Below are positions 55,289 to 64,000 of a stretch of DNA of 64,000 bases, one piece after another (within the stretch, counting starts at the first letter, position 1; each line of letters starts with the position of its first letter). The DNA lies in assembly GCA_004297765.1 (NCBI GenBank), contig SCTZ01000031.1, positions 55,405-119,404 on the forward strand. The letters run 5' to 3'. The translations under genes and the position numbers were made by a program. Origin of the DNA: Chloroflexota bacterium. Its GTDB lineage: Bacteria > Chloroflexota > Dehalococcoidia > FW602-bin16. Below the pieces are notes generated by a model, which saw only the letters and a list, made by a program, of their open reading frames with translations, ran no database searches and was not told the origin of the DNA.

Positions 55289-58200
55289 TTACAGCAGCTT
55301 CAACTCCCTGGCTTTCGCCACGGCCTGGGTACCGGTGTGTGCTTCTAGCTTGCTGTAGATGCTCTTGATATGAGTCTTGACCGTGCTTGCGGACACGACT
55401 AGCTCCTGGGCGATCTCCAGTGGTCGCTTGCCCAGAGCGACAAGCCGTAGTACCTCCAGCTCGCGTGCACTGAGCGGATTGCTGGCTGGCTGAGTCGCTT
55501 CACAAGGATCGCCGGGGTGCGAGAGATGAGTGGTACCGACTTGGAATGCCCTTAGCAGGCTGCGCACGTAACCTGACGAGACGCCGACCAGTCCATCTCC
55601 TTGCTGAGCGTCGAGGAGTGTGGAAAGCAAAGTGGCGATCGGAGCACCCGCGTCGACGAAGGTGCGCACATACCCTTCCGGCTCGGCCAGCGACAAGCCG
55701 CGCGCCAACGCCTTCAGCGCTGCATCCGTTTCCTGCAGCCCCTGCCAAGCCAGGGCATGCAGTGCCAGGATCTTGATGGCGCTGCCGATGCGCCCGGCCG
55801 ATTCTGCTGCCTGCAGCAGACGGTCCAGCAGTTGCATTGCCTCCAAAGGACGCCCCTGCGCGATAAGCACGCGGGCCAGCGTCATGTGGCCGGACTCATG
55901 CACGTAGCACATCTCGTCCTCGATACCGAGCCCTGACGTCTCCGCCCAGCGAGATGCAGCCTCTATGTTTCCCTGCATCAGCCAGAGCCGCGCTCGAAAG
56001 GTGGCGATACGGGGCAAGTCCTGCGTCAGGTCGTTGGTCCTGGCCACATGCTCCGCTCGCTGCATGGCTTCGAGCGCGCCCTCGATGTCCCCCCGCGCTT
56101 GCTTCAAGCGGGCTGTAGCGCTGTGGCCGAGCAAATGCATATGCATCATTCCGGCCTGTCTTGTCAGCTCGGTACCCTGCGTAGCGTGGTATGTAGCGGT
56201 CGTCAGGTCATTCCACTCATGGTAGAGCAAAGCCATGCCCAGGCAAGCAGGCCCCGCCACAGGGAACAATTGACCGCCCTTTCCGGCCGCAAGCTGTAGT
56301 GCTTGTCTGAGCGTAGCAGCCGCTTGCCGCAACTGACCACGGACAGCCTGTAGATTTGCTAGATCACCCAGGGCCACCACCGCGACGAGTACATTGCCAG
56401 AGGTTTGGCTGGCAAGACTGGCCTCACCGAGCATCTCGCTGGCCGTTTGCACATCGCCGGTCCAGCGGTAGGCGTGTCCAAGATCGTGCAGGATTCCGGC
56501 CCTCAGATACTCCTCTTCCCCGAAGGATCGTTCGAGAGCTTGGCGGGAGAGGGCTACGGTCAAGGGGATATCACGCCGGTTGGCCGCGATGGCCGCCCGA
56601 ACGGCACGCATGTGGTTCAGCATGCCGTGTGTGTCGGGGCTGTGGGCGTTCGCGTCCAAACAGGTGGATAGGCTCTCCTCGCCCATGCCCAGACAGCGCT
56701 CGGCTTGTGCCAGCCGTGCCTCCGCGGCCTCCAACTGGCCCGCGTCGACTAGCGCATGGGCGTGCCAGATACAGAGCAGGGGCCGGGTCTGGACGATCTC
56801 CTCCGGCAGTGTCCTGATCCACCCGAGCAGTGTGGACAGCTCGCCGCGCTTTACCATCGGGGCTCCGTTTCGCTCCACCAGTGACGCCACGCTCTGCAGG
56901 TCGTTAGCTGCCAGGGCATGCCTAACCGCTTCGTTTGCCAGCCCATGCTCGGCGTGCCAGGCGCTAGCCCTGCGGTGTAACTCGGACACCTGTCTGGGCT
57001 GCAATTGCCCCAGGCGGGTGCGCAGACACTCGGCAAACAGGCGATGATAGCGGTACCAGCAGCGCTCGTTATCCAGCGCCACGGTGAACAGGTTGGCCCG
57101 CTCCAATACCTCTAGCAAGGTCTGTCCCTCGCCATAAGCCAGACTCGCCACGGCTTCACACAGTGGACCACTCAGTCCATCGAGGATCGAGGTCTGCAAG
57201 AGGAAGCTCTGTACGTGATTGGGTTGGCGGCGCAGGACCTCTTCGACCAGGTAATCCGCCACGTAACGGTGGCTGCCGGCAAACTCCTCGACAAAGGCAT
57301 GGACGTCCGGACAGCCTTCAATCGAGAGCGCCGCCATCTGCAATCCGACGATCCAGCCCTCGGTTCGCTTTCCCAGGGCCTCCACATCTTCAGCCGCCAG
57401 ATCCAGCTTCATGAACTGGTTTAGAAAGGTGGCGGTCTCGTCGGAAGTGAAACTCAGATCGGCGGACTTCAGCTCGGTGAGCTGATCACGCCCTCGCAGG
57501 CGTGCCAGCGGCAGGGGTGGGTCAGCTCGCGTTGCGATGACTAGATGCAGCCGCGGTGGGAGGTGATCGAGCAGGAAGGATAAGCCATCGTGGATAGTCT
57601 GGTCCTTGATTACCTGGTAGTCGTCCAGGATCAGGACGATCTCGTCCGGCACCGTGGCTACCTCGTTGACCAGCACGGTCAGGAAGGACTGTGGATGCGA
57701 GCGCTGTGATGAGCGCAGCAAGGTGAGAGCGGTGTCACCCAGACCCGGGTGGAGCGTCTGGAGCGCGGCTATGAGGTAGGCCCAGAAGCGGATGGGGTCG
57801 TTATCGGCAGGATCCAGCGAGACCCAGGCCACGGGGTACTGGGAGTACAGGCTCCATTGACCGAGCAGAGTGGTCTTGCCGAAGCCGGCCGGAGCCGAGA
57901 GCACGGTCAGCTTGCCCTGTAGCCCCTTGAGTAGACAGTCGAAGAGGCGGGGACGTATGACCAGCTCAGGGCGGGATAGCGGTGGTGACAGTTTTGTCGC
58001 GAGAAGCGGATCTCCCTGTGCATCGCAGTTTGCAGGGGTCCTTTTTGGCGCAGATGAGCTGGCAAGACTGCCATCTTCTGTATTCGAAGGGAGCGCAGCT
58101 GGATCAGCGGGGATGCCGCATCGCGCCAGCGTTGTCGCGACCTCGTGTAGCCGCTCCGGAGTCAATTGATCTGTCTTGCCCAAATAGGCCCGATGCAGCT

Positions 58201-58417
58201 TTCCTGCACGCTTGCAGTAGGCCTTCCAGTACCAGCCGCCCCGCTCGCGGCGCTCCTTGTAGGCCGTGAACCGTCCCTGGGCGCTGGCAAACGAAAACCG
58301 AGCGTTCGAATCTAGCCAGGTATACCAGGCAGGCGTTCCCACTGCAATGGCAAGACGTTCGCCGCCCTGGTGCCAGACCAGGGTGTCATCCTGAACTTCC
58401 GGGTCGCGGGATATCAT
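55289..58417 (-). CDS. LuxR-family, MalT-like STAND regulator, copy 2
   Basis: A 1042-residue paralogue of the regulator at 45889-49029, similar over its whole length: RDPEVQDDTLVWHQ and GRFTAYKERRERGG at the N-terminus, Walker A APAGFGKTTLLGQW, TPR-like centre, and a C-terminal LuxR helix-turn-helix (LSARELEVLRLVALGKRPLEIA). The ATG at 58417 is chosen because it aligns with the start of copy 1; the frame stays open to 58699 but that stretch is the divergent control region. AGGAGA is 11 nt upstream. It probably controls the two binding-protein genes read the other way. Confidence 0.9.
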   Translation of the reverse strand: MISRDPEVQDDTLVWHQGGERLAIAVGTPAWYTWLDSNARFSFASAQGRFTAYKERRERGGWYWKAYCKRAGKLHRAYLGKTDQLTPERLHEVATTLARCGIPADPAALPSNTEDGSLASSSAPKRTPANCDAQGDPLLATKLSPPLSRPELVIRPRLFDCLLKGLQGKLTVLSAPAGFGKTTLLGQWSLYSQYPVAWVSLDPADNDPIRFWAYLIAALQTLHPGLGDTALTLLRSSQRSHPQSFLTVLVNEVATVPDEIVLILDDYQVIKDQTIHDGLSFLLDHLPPRLHLVIATRADPPLPLARLRGRDQLTELKSADLSFTSDETATFLNQFMKLDLAAEDVEALGKRTEGWIVGLQMAALSIEGCPDVHAFVEEFAGSHRYVADYLVEEVLRRQPNHVQSFLLQTSILDGLSGPLCEAVASLAYGEGQTLLEVLERANLFTVALDNERCWYRYHRLFAECLRTRLGQLQPRQVSELHRRASAWHAEHGLANEAVRHALAANDLQSVASLVERNGAPMVKRGELSTLLGWIRTLPEEIVQTRPLLCIWHAHALVDAGQLEAAEARLAQAERCLGMGEESLSTCLDANAHSPDTHGMLNHMRAVRAAIAANRRDIPLTVALSRQALERSFGEEEYLRAGILHDLGHAYRWTGDVQTASEMLGEASLASQTSGNVLVAVVALGDLANLQAVRGQLRQAAATLRQALQLAAGKGGQLFPVAGPACLGMALLYHEWNDLTTATYHATQGTELTRQAGMMHMHLLGHSATARLKQARGDIEGALEAMQRAEHVARTNDLTQDLPRIATFRARLWLMQGNIEAASRWAETSGLGIEDEMCYVHESGHMTLARVLIAQGRPLEAMQLLDRLLQAAESAGRIGSAIKILALHALAWQGLQETDAALKALARGLSLAEPEGYVRTFVDAGAPIATLLSTLLDAQQGDGLVGVSSGYVRSLLRAFQVGTTHLSHPGDPCEATQPASNPLSARELEVLRLVALGKRPLEIAQELVVSASTVKTHIKSIYSKLEAHTGTQAVAKARELKLL

Positions 58418-58867
58418 GGACGAACCTATCTCCTGGTGTTGGGGAACCGCCCTTGGGGAACTCCCCGTAACTGGTAGGCGGTAGTGCGGATGAGCTCTGG
58501 AAAACAGTCTCGGACAGGTACGATAAGGTATTGATCCGCCTGGTGGATCTGCGCTCAGTATAAGGGCTGATGGTGCAATCATCAAGTCCTCGACATCTCT
58601 GTCAGTTGCCTGGCGCTGTTCAACGTTCTGCAGCCCTGAGTAATGACCGCCCCTCGAATCCCCCTTAGAGGGGATGCCATTGGGGTACATGACCGGCATA
58701 ATAGGCGAGTCGATATGCGCCTAACGTGTAACGTTAAGGCCAAGCGACTGCCGTGATGTTCGCCACTGCTGTTTGCTGCCCCAACGCATCGGCGCCGGGG
58801 TACGAGCTTCTTTCGCGTCTCAATCATGGAAGGCGATGCGAGTAGTATCCAAAAGGAGGAGGAAGAA
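58418..58867. promoter_or_regulatory. Divergent control region, LuxR copy 2 / binding protein, with operator site D
   Basis: It shares blocks with 49030-49514: tandem TTGGGGAA (58439-58460, 14-nt period), CTCAGTATAAGGGCTG, AATCATCAAG, a palindrome ATCCCCCTTAGAGGGGAT (58658-58675) and TGACC-GCATAATAGG. Downstream of these it gains TAACGTGTAACGTTA (58722-58736), a member of the TNACGT operator family absent from the copy 1 region. The promoter here is poor (at best ATGACC, 17 nt, GATATG). Confidence 0.55.
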
Positions 58868-60175
58868 ATGTCGTTTGCTCGGTCTCGCGTGCCCAGGATC
58901 CTAGGTGCTCTGCTAGCGGCCATTCTGGTCGTTGGGCTCCTTGGCGGCTGCGGTGGCGGCAGCCAGAGCGTACCCCAGTCGTCCCAACCCGCAACAAGCA
59001 CCAAGGCGCCGGAGGCAAGTAAGCCGGCGGAGAGTGCCAAGCCAGCCCAGTCAAGTGCGCCTGCTGCGTCTGCGCAGCCTTTGAAGATCGGCGTGAACTA
59101 TATTCTAAGTGGACCATCGGGCGCCATCGGCACCAAGCACATGATTGGTCTCGAGATGGCGGTGGACGAGATAAACGCCGCTGGTGGTATCATGGGGCGC
59201 AAGGTAGAGCTCGTCGTTAGAGACGATGGTGGGGATCCGACCAAGACTCTCTCGAACGCCCAGGAGCTGGTGGAGAAACAAGGTATCTCGATCATCATGG
59301 GAGCTACCAGTAGCTCGCAGCAACTTGCCATGGCGCCGTACACGACGGACCAGAAGGTGTTCGATATCGGCTCCTTCTCGGCTGACTCGACCAACGATCC
59401 GGTGAAGTATCCCTACGCGTTCACGATCTCTCCGCTCGCCGCTCAGCAGGCAGCGGCTGTCGTCAAGTACGCCGTCCAGATTCTGAAAGCCAAGAATCTA
59501 GGCATCCTGGCCGACACGGGAGCCTATGGGAAGTCGACCACCGATGCCTTCTTGAAAGCCCTCGAGAGCATGGGGGCGCCGAAGCCCGTGGCCATCGAGA
59601 ACTACGCGTTTGGTGCCGCTGACATGACGGCCCAGTTGAACAACCTCAAGAAAGCCGGCGTGGAGGCGATCCTGACCACTAGCCTGGCTGCCGACACTGT
59701 TCGCATCCTCAAGAACATGAAGAGCATTGGTTGGGACGTGCCTTACCTCGGAAGTTCCGACCTGGCCTCTTCCACTGTGGTGGAGGGTGTCGGCGCGGAG
59801 AATATGGGCAAGGTCTACGGCTACTACGTGAAGCGGCTCTCGTTCTCGGACAAGATTCCCGTCCCTGCCAAGACCAAGGAGTTCGCTGCCAAGCTCGCCA
59901 AGAAGGTGGGCCAGAATCCGCTCAAAGAAGCGGTCTTCATGCCTTCGTTCGCGTACGACGAGATGTATCTGGTCAAGAAGGTCATCGAGGAGACTAAGAG
60001 CACCGACGGGCCGAAACTGGCCGCCGCACTCGAGAACGTCAAGAACTACGATGGGGTCCACGCCAACCTCACCTTCAGCAAGGAGATGCACGGCGGGATG
60101 CCGCTGGACGAGATGGTGATGGTGAAGGCAGCCAACATGAAGGATGGCTTCTTTGAACTGGCTCCGGGCTATTAG
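58868..60175 (+). CDS. Liv-type substrate-binding lipoprotein
   Basis: 435 residues from the ATG at 58868, after a GGAGGAGG-rich stretch. It has a signal peptide with lipobox LLGGC (Cys28), a Ser/Ala/Pro linker to about residue 73, then LKIGVNYILSGPSGAIGTKH and RDDGGDPTKTLSNAQELVEKQG. It is a paralogue of the proteins at 49515 and 60350; the signal peptide is nearly identical to that of 60350. It is divergent from LuxR copy 2 and lies 131 nt after operator site D. No permease is nearby. Confidence 0.9.
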   Translation: MSFARSRVPRILGALLAAILVVGLLGGCGGGSQSVPQSSQPATSTKAPEASKPAESAKPAQSSAPAASAQPLKIGVNYILSGPSGAIGTKHMIGLEMAVDEINAAGGIMGRKVELVVRDDGGDPTKTLSNAQELVEKQGISIIMGATSSSQQLAMAPYTTDQKVFDIGSFSADSTNDPVKYPYAFTISPLAAQQAAAVVKYAVQILKAKNLGILADTGAYGKSTTDAFLKALESMGAPKPVAIENYAFGAADMTAQLNNLKKAGVEAILTTSLAADTVRILKNMKSIGWDVPYLGSSDLASSTVVEGVGAENMGKVYGYYVKRLSFSDKIPVPAKTKEFAAKLAKKVGQNPLKEAVFMPSFAYDEMYLVKKVIEETKSTDGPKLAAALENVKNYDGVHANLTFSKEMHGGMPLDEMVMVKAANMKDGFFELAPGY

Positions 60176-60209
60176 TACTCTTACACGGTAGTTCCTTTGC
60201 GCTTGGCAA

Positions 60210-60247
60210 GACCGAGTCGGTCCTTCCACGGAAGGATCGACTCGGTC
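60210..60247. terminator. Stem-loop between the two binding-protein genes
   Basis: 60210-60227 pairs with 60230-60247 with a single mismatch. There is no T-run. It may protect the upstream message or partly end transcription between the paralogues. Confidence 0.5.
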
Positions 60248-60349
60248 GCATACTCGCGATAATGAGCTCCCTGGTGGGAAAGAGCACTGCGGTTCTTGCG
60301 CCGATCGTCGAGCGTGTTGCTCGTAGTATCGAGAAAAGGGGAGGAAGGA

Positions 60350-61666
60350 ATGTCACTCGTTCGATCTCGCATGCCTAGGCTCCTGGGTGCCCTACTCGCC
60401 ACCATCTTGGTAGTTGGACTCCTTGGCGGGTGTGGCGCGAGCAGCCAGAGCGCACCTCAGCCATCCCAATCGTCCGCGCCCAAGGCATCGGAATCAAGCA
60501 AACCTGCTGCGAGCAGCCAGCCATCGGCATCAGCGTCGGCTCCGGCCTCGGCGCCCGCGGCGCCGAAGGATCCCATCAAGATCGGCGTGATCCTGACGAC
60601 CAGTGGACCGATTGGCCCCATCGGCAACAAGCAGATGATGGGCCTCACTATGGCCGTGGAGGATATCAACGCGGCCGGCGGGATCATGGGCCGCAAGGTC
60701 GAGCTGATCCAACGGGATGATGCCGGAGATCCGACCAAGGCTCTCACCACCGCTCAGGAGTTGGTCGAGAAGCAAGGCGTCACGCTGGTGGTCGCAAGCA
60801 CTCTTAGCTCACCGGCTCTGGCCATCCTACCGTACTTCACCGAGCAGAAGGTATTCTCGCTCGGCTCCCAAACGTCGGACGCCGCCAACGATCCGAAGAA
60901 GTATCCCTACGGCTTCACCGCCCAGCCGCTCGCAAGCGTGCAAGCGCAGGTCGTAGTCAGGTACGCGGTCGATGTCATGAAGGTCTCCAAGGTTGGGATC
61001 CTGGTCGAGGCCACCGCCATGGGCAAATCGACGGCCGACGCGTACAAGAAGGAGCTTGAGGGCAAGGGACTGCAGCCCGTGGCGGTCGAACAGATTCCGC
61101 AGGGGGCCCAGGACGTAACGGCCCAGCTCAACAACCTACGGAAGGCCGGTTCCGAGATGCTCATGACGGCCACGTTGGGGGCAGACTCGGTGCGCATCAT
61201 CAAGAATCTCAAGACCATGGGCTGGGACGTGCCAATGCTCGGGAATTCCGACCTGTTCACCGCGGTCGTCGTGGACGGTGCTGGTCCCGAGAACATGCAG
61301 AAGGTCTACGCGTACAACCCGGCGCGGCTGTCATTCTCTGACAAGACGCCGCCCCCTGCGAAGGCGAAGGAGTTCGCTGCCAAGCTAGCCAAACGATTGA
61401 ACCTGCCCACTTTGAAGGATGCCTTCCAGCAGGAGTCGGTCTTCTACGACATTATGTACATCATCAAGGCGGGTGTGGAGAAGGCCCAGAGCACCGAGGG
61501 ACCCAAGGTCGCCGCGGCGGTGGAGACATTCAAGGGGTTCGATGGTGTGCAGGCGGCATACACATTCGACAAGGACTCCCATGCCGGACAACGAGTTGAC
61601 CAAGAGGTCCTGATCAAAGCTGCGAGTCTGAAAGAAGGCTTCTTCGAGATGGCGCCCGGTTACTAA
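60350..61666 (+). CDS. Liv-type substrate-binding lipoprotein, tandem paralogue
   Basis: 438 residues from the ATG at 60350, with GGGGAGGAAGG upstream. It has lipobox LLGGC (Cys28), a Ser/Ala/Pro linker to about residue 75, then IKIGVILTTSGPIGPIGNKQ and RDDAGDPTKALTTAQELVEKQG. These last two blocks match the product of 49515 more closely than its tandem neighbour does, whereas the signal peptide matches the neighbour, suggesting domain exchange or unequal divergence. It is followed by a canonical acyl-CoA ligase. Confidence 0.9.
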   Translation: MSLVRSRMPRLLGALLATILVVGLLGGCGASSQSAPQPSQSSAPKASESSKPAASSQPSASASAPASAPAAPKDPIKIGVILTTSGPIGPIGNKQMMGLTMAVEDINAAGGIMGRKVELIQRDDAGDPTKALTTAQELVEKQGVTLVVASTLSSPALAILPYFTEQKVFSLGSQTSDAANDPKKYPYGFTAQPLASVQAQVVVRYAVDVMKVSKVGILVEATAMGKSTADAYKKELEGKGLQPVAVEQIPQGAQDVTAQLNNLRKAGSEMLMTATLGADSVRIIKNLKTMGWDVPMLGNSDLFTAVVVDGAGPENMQKVYAYNPARLSFSDKTPPPAKAKEFAAKLAKRLNLPTLKDAFQQESVFYDIMYIIKAGVEKAQSTEGPKVAAAVETFKGFDGVQAAYTFDKDSHAGQRVDQEVLIKAASLKEGFFEMAPGY

Positions 61667-61693
61667 ACCGCGGCGACAGTAATCGACTGGATC

Positions 61694-61724
61694 TGAGGAC
61701 CCGCGCCAATCTGGTGCGGGTCCT
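61694..61724. terminator. Stem-loop after the tandem binding-protein gene
   Basis: GAGGACCCGCGCC (61694) pairs with GGTGCGGGTCCTC (ending 61724) around AATCT, with one G-T wobble. There is no T-run. Confidence 0.5.
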
Positions 61725-61842
61725 CCCACAGTATGCCCGAGACGGTGCGTGAGAAGATTGCGTTTTCATTGGCGGGAACGTCACACAGGACGTCGCTTTT
61801 CACACATTTGAGACACGCAGCAGCGGTAGGAGAGAAGACGCC

Positions 61843-63414
61843 ATGAACCTCGCTGACTCTCTGGAGCGAGATGCACAGCAATTCCCCGATAAACTGGCTG
61901 TTATCTTCAAGGATCAGCGCTGCACCTATCGCGACTACGACGAGCAAGTCAATCGAATTGGCAACGCTCTGCGCTCGCTGGGCGTCGAGAGGGGCGATCG
62001 GGTAGCCATCATGCTGGGGAACCGGCCCGAGTGGCTGTTCAGTTTCTACGGTATTATGAAGCTCGGCGCTATCGCGGTTCCGATCAACGTCATGCTCAAG
62101 GGCGAAGAGGTGCGCTACATTCTGGGCAACTCACAGGCCAAGGCCGTGGTGGTGGGTGCCTCGTTGCTACCTGTCGTGGAAGCCTCGCGTGGTGAGTTGC
62201 CCGATCTGCGGCACGTCGTCGTGGTGGATGGCGAGCAGGCGGATGGAATCCTTTCGTACGAGACCCTGACGCGGGAGTCTTCGCCTGCGCTGAAAGCCGT
62301 AGAGACCACGCCGGACGAGCGCATGGTGATTGCCTACACCTCGGGTACCACCGGCATGCCCAAAGGGGCCGTCCATACGCACGAGGCCATCGATGTTCAA
62401 ATCCGCATGTCGAGCGAGCGCCTGTGCGTTCTCGAGCAAGACGTTCAGATGACCGTGATGCCGGTTTTCTCGTTCTCCATTCTGATCTCCGGCCCCATGC
62501 TCGCTGTCCACAACGGCCTGACTCTGTATCTGATGGAGCGATACAACGTCCTCGACTTCGTGCAGCAGATCAAGGAGTGGCGGGTCTCGCTGACCTTCGG
62601 TGTGCCCACCGTCTGGATCGAGACGACCCGGCTGCCAGAGGAGATCGCCCGGGAGGTGGATTTCAGCTCCGTGCGTGTCGGGATGATCGGCTCCGCGCCC
62701 ATGCCGCCGGGGTTGCGCGATGAGTTCGAGGCGAAGTACAACTTCCGGTTCCTCCAGGCCTACGGCGGCACCGAGGCTCCGAGCATCGTGAGCACCGATC
62801 CGCTGCATGGGGAGCGTAAGTTCGACTCCGTCGGCACCATTCTTCCCCACATCCACGTCAAGATCGTGGACGACGACGACAACGAAGTGCCTCTGGGCAC
62901 CGTCGGCGAGATCTGCACAGGTCCTCAGACGACGGGGCCGTACGCAGGGGTCTTCAAGACCCTCAAGGAGTACTGGCGCATGCCCGAGGCGACGGCCGAG
63001 GCCATGAAAGGCGGCTACTTCCATTGGGGCGATCTCGGCTATCTGGACGAGGATGGTTTCCTATACCTCGTGGATCGCAAAAAGGACATGATCATCCGTG
63101 GCGGGCACAACGTCTATCCCAAGGAACTGGAGAACGTTCTCTATGATGATCCGCGGATCCAGGAGTGCACGGTGGTGGGCGTACCGCACCAGCGGCTGGG
63201 GGAGGTGCCCAAGGCCTTCATCCGCTTGCGATCGGGAGCCACCGCCACAGAGCAGGAGTTCATCGACCTGGTTCGGGATCGATTGGCCAAATTCAAGGCA
63301 TTAGAGTATGTGGAGTTCGTAGAGGATTTCCCCCGCAACGCCATGGGAAAGATCCTCAAGCGCGAGCTGCGCGATCAGGCACGCGCTACGGCGGCCGGCA
63401 AAGATCAGGGGTAA
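61843..63414 (+). CDS. AMP-forming acyl-CoA ligase
   Basis: 523 residues with canonical motifs: P-loop YTSGTTGMPKG, AYGGTEAP, WGDLGYLDEDG, DRKKDMIIRGG and RNAMGKILKRELRDQ, with the catalytic lysine present. GGAG lies ~10 nt before the ATG. It occupies the position in module 2 that the atypical paralogues hold in module 1. An enoyl-CoA hydratase-like gene follows 64 nt downstream. Confidence 0.88.
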   Translation: MNLADSLERDAQQFPDKLAVIFKDQRCTYRDYDEQVNRIGNALRSLGVERGDRVAIMLGNRPEWLFSFYGIMKLGAIAVPINVMLKGEEVRYILGNSQAKAVVVGASLLPVVEASRGELPDLRHVVVVDGEQADGILSYETLTRESSPALKAVETTPDERMVIAYTSGTTGMPKGAVHTHEAIDVQIRMSSERLCVLEQDVQMTVMPVFSFSILISGPMLAVHNGLTLYLMERYNVLDFVQQIKEWRVSLTFGVPTVWIETTRLPEEIAREVDFSSVRVGMIGSAPMPPGLRDEFEAKYNFRFLQAYGGTEAPSIVSTDPLHGERKFDSVGTILPHIHVKIVDDDDNEVPLGTVGEICTGPQTTGPYAGVFKTLKEYWRMPEATAEAMKGGYFHWGDLGYLDEDGFLYLVDRKKDMIIRGGHNVYPKELENVLYDDPRIQECTVVGVPHQRLGEVPKAFIRLRSGATATEQEFIDLVRDRLAKFKALEYVEFVEDFPRNAMGKILKRELRDQARATAAGKDQG

Positions 63415-63478
63415 GTCTAATCCCGTTTGACATGCAGTCGACACGGGCGTGTGTCCAGCAATAAAGAGAGGTTTGTTT

Positions 63479-64000
63479 ATGACGACGTTCGAGCGCATCA
63501 TCGTCGAGAAAGCGGATGGCATCTGCACCATCACTTTCAACACTCCGGAGCGCCTGAATCCCTGGGGGGCTCGTCCGATGGAAGAGTTCGAGGTGCTCTT
63601 CGATGATCTGGCCCAGGATGACGCGATCCGAGCCGTGATCATCACCGGCAAGGGACGCGGCTTCTGCTCCGGGGCCGACGTGAACAACATGGCCGGCCAG
63701 GTCGATTGGGGACCGGCCACGAGCAAAGAGCATATTCGCCGGCATGGCCGCATGGTGAAGCGGCTGTTCGGGTTCGAGAAGCCGCTGATCGCGGCGCTCA
63801 ACGGCGTGGCCGTGGGAGCCGGACTGAACATGGCCCTCGCCTGCGACTTCATCATCGCCTCCGAGCAGGCCCGCGTCTCCTCCATCTTCGTGCGGCGGGG
63901 GCTGCTGCCCGACTTCGGCGGCATGTGGCTGCTGCAACGGGCAGTGGGTCTGGCGCGGGCCAAGGAGCTGGTCTACACGGGCGATATCATCGACGCGCGG
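63479..64000 (+). CDS. Enoyl-CoA hydratase/isomerase family protein, cut by the window edge
   Basis: 174 codons are visible from an ATG with GAGAGG 7 nt upstream; the frame runs off the right edge with no stop. Crotonase-fold features are FCSGADV and LNGVAVGAGLNMALACDFIIA. Where hydratases carry PE-x-x-LG the protein reads FVRRGLLPDFGGMWLL, so the first catalytic Glu is replaced and an Asp appears in LPD. That resembles PaaG-type isomerases more than true hydratases. It is the last visible gene of module 2. Confidence 0.88.
   Translation, partial: MTTFERIIVEKADGICTITFNTPERLNPWGARPMEEFEVLFDDLAQDDAIRAVIITGKGRGFCSGADVNNMAGQVDWGPATSKEHIRRHGRMVKRLFGFEKPLIAALNGVAVGAGLNMALACDFIIASEQARVSSIFVRRGLLPDFGGMWLLQRAVGLARAKELVYTGDIIDAR

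Noticed and set aside
61741..61842. Fifth operator of the TNACGT family (AACGTCACACAGGACGTC)
   Set aside because: The half-sites are in the wrong spacing and orientation; no palindrome centred on one base.

Overview
The window is GC-rich, densely packed bacterial DNA. I infer a member of the Chloroflexota with an anaerobic or facultative lifestyle. The pointers are two very large MalT-like LuxR regulators carrying an N-terminal GRFTAYKERRERGG-type domain, Ser/Ala/Pro-rich lipoprotein linkers, a methylmalonyl-CoA mutase catalytic subunit without its B12 domain, a single-chain indolepyruvate-type ferredoxin oxidoreductase and a cytoplasmic molybdo-oxidoreductase. The placement rests on recalled family distribution; there is no rRNA or other marker here. 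I saw no tRNA, rRNA, CRISPR array, transposase or phage gene.

Layout. 1-6235 (minus strand): an acyl-CoA dehydrogenase, an acyl-CoA ligase and a branched-chain-amino-acid-type (Liv) importer (LivH, LivM, binding protein, no ATPases), with the first codons of a further gene at the left edge. 6236-8488: a divergent promoter region, a TetR regulator and a double zinc-ribbon protein. 8972-14851: 12S-type carboxyltransferase, 5S-type carboxyltransferase, biotin carrier, methylmalonyl-CoA mutase and epimerase, which together look like a transcarboxylase / Wood-Werkman module. 15408-19883: SDR, unusual acyl-CoA ligase, SDR, MeaB-type GTPase. 20563-23812: a DmsAB-like molybdoenzyme pair bracketed by two copies of a ~340-bp conserved, hairpin-rich leader. 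24693-34197: LivH, a LivM-LivG fusion, LivF, binding protein, 2-oxoacid:ferredoxin oxidoreductase and a LarA-like protein. 34844-45812: acyl-CoA ligase, FadH-like flavoprotein, EtfA-FixC-FixX-EtfB and two more acyl-CoA ligases. 45889-64000: two successive modules, each with a divergent LuxR/MalT-like regulator, binding protein(s), acyl-CoA ligase(s) and enoyl-CoA hydratase.

How it fits together. Carboxylic or amino/oxo acids would be captured by five lipoprotein binding proteins feeding two Liv permease sets, activated by eight acyl-CoA ligases, and oxidised by acyl-CoA dehydrogenase, hydratases, SDRs and a dienoyl-CoA-reductase-like enzyme. Electrons would pass to ETF/FixCX and ferredoxin, and propionyl-CoA to the methylmalonyl-CoA module. 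The most striking items are: a shared palindromic operator (TNACGT-NNN-ACGTNA) just downstream of near-identical promoters at three loci, with a weaker fourth; a twin structured leader RNA candidate; four paralogous acyl-CoA ligases with the same three changes at catalytic motifs; and several families of CTAG-ended or long-terminal-repeat palindromic elements between genes. All identities, alignments and promoter calls were made by eye.
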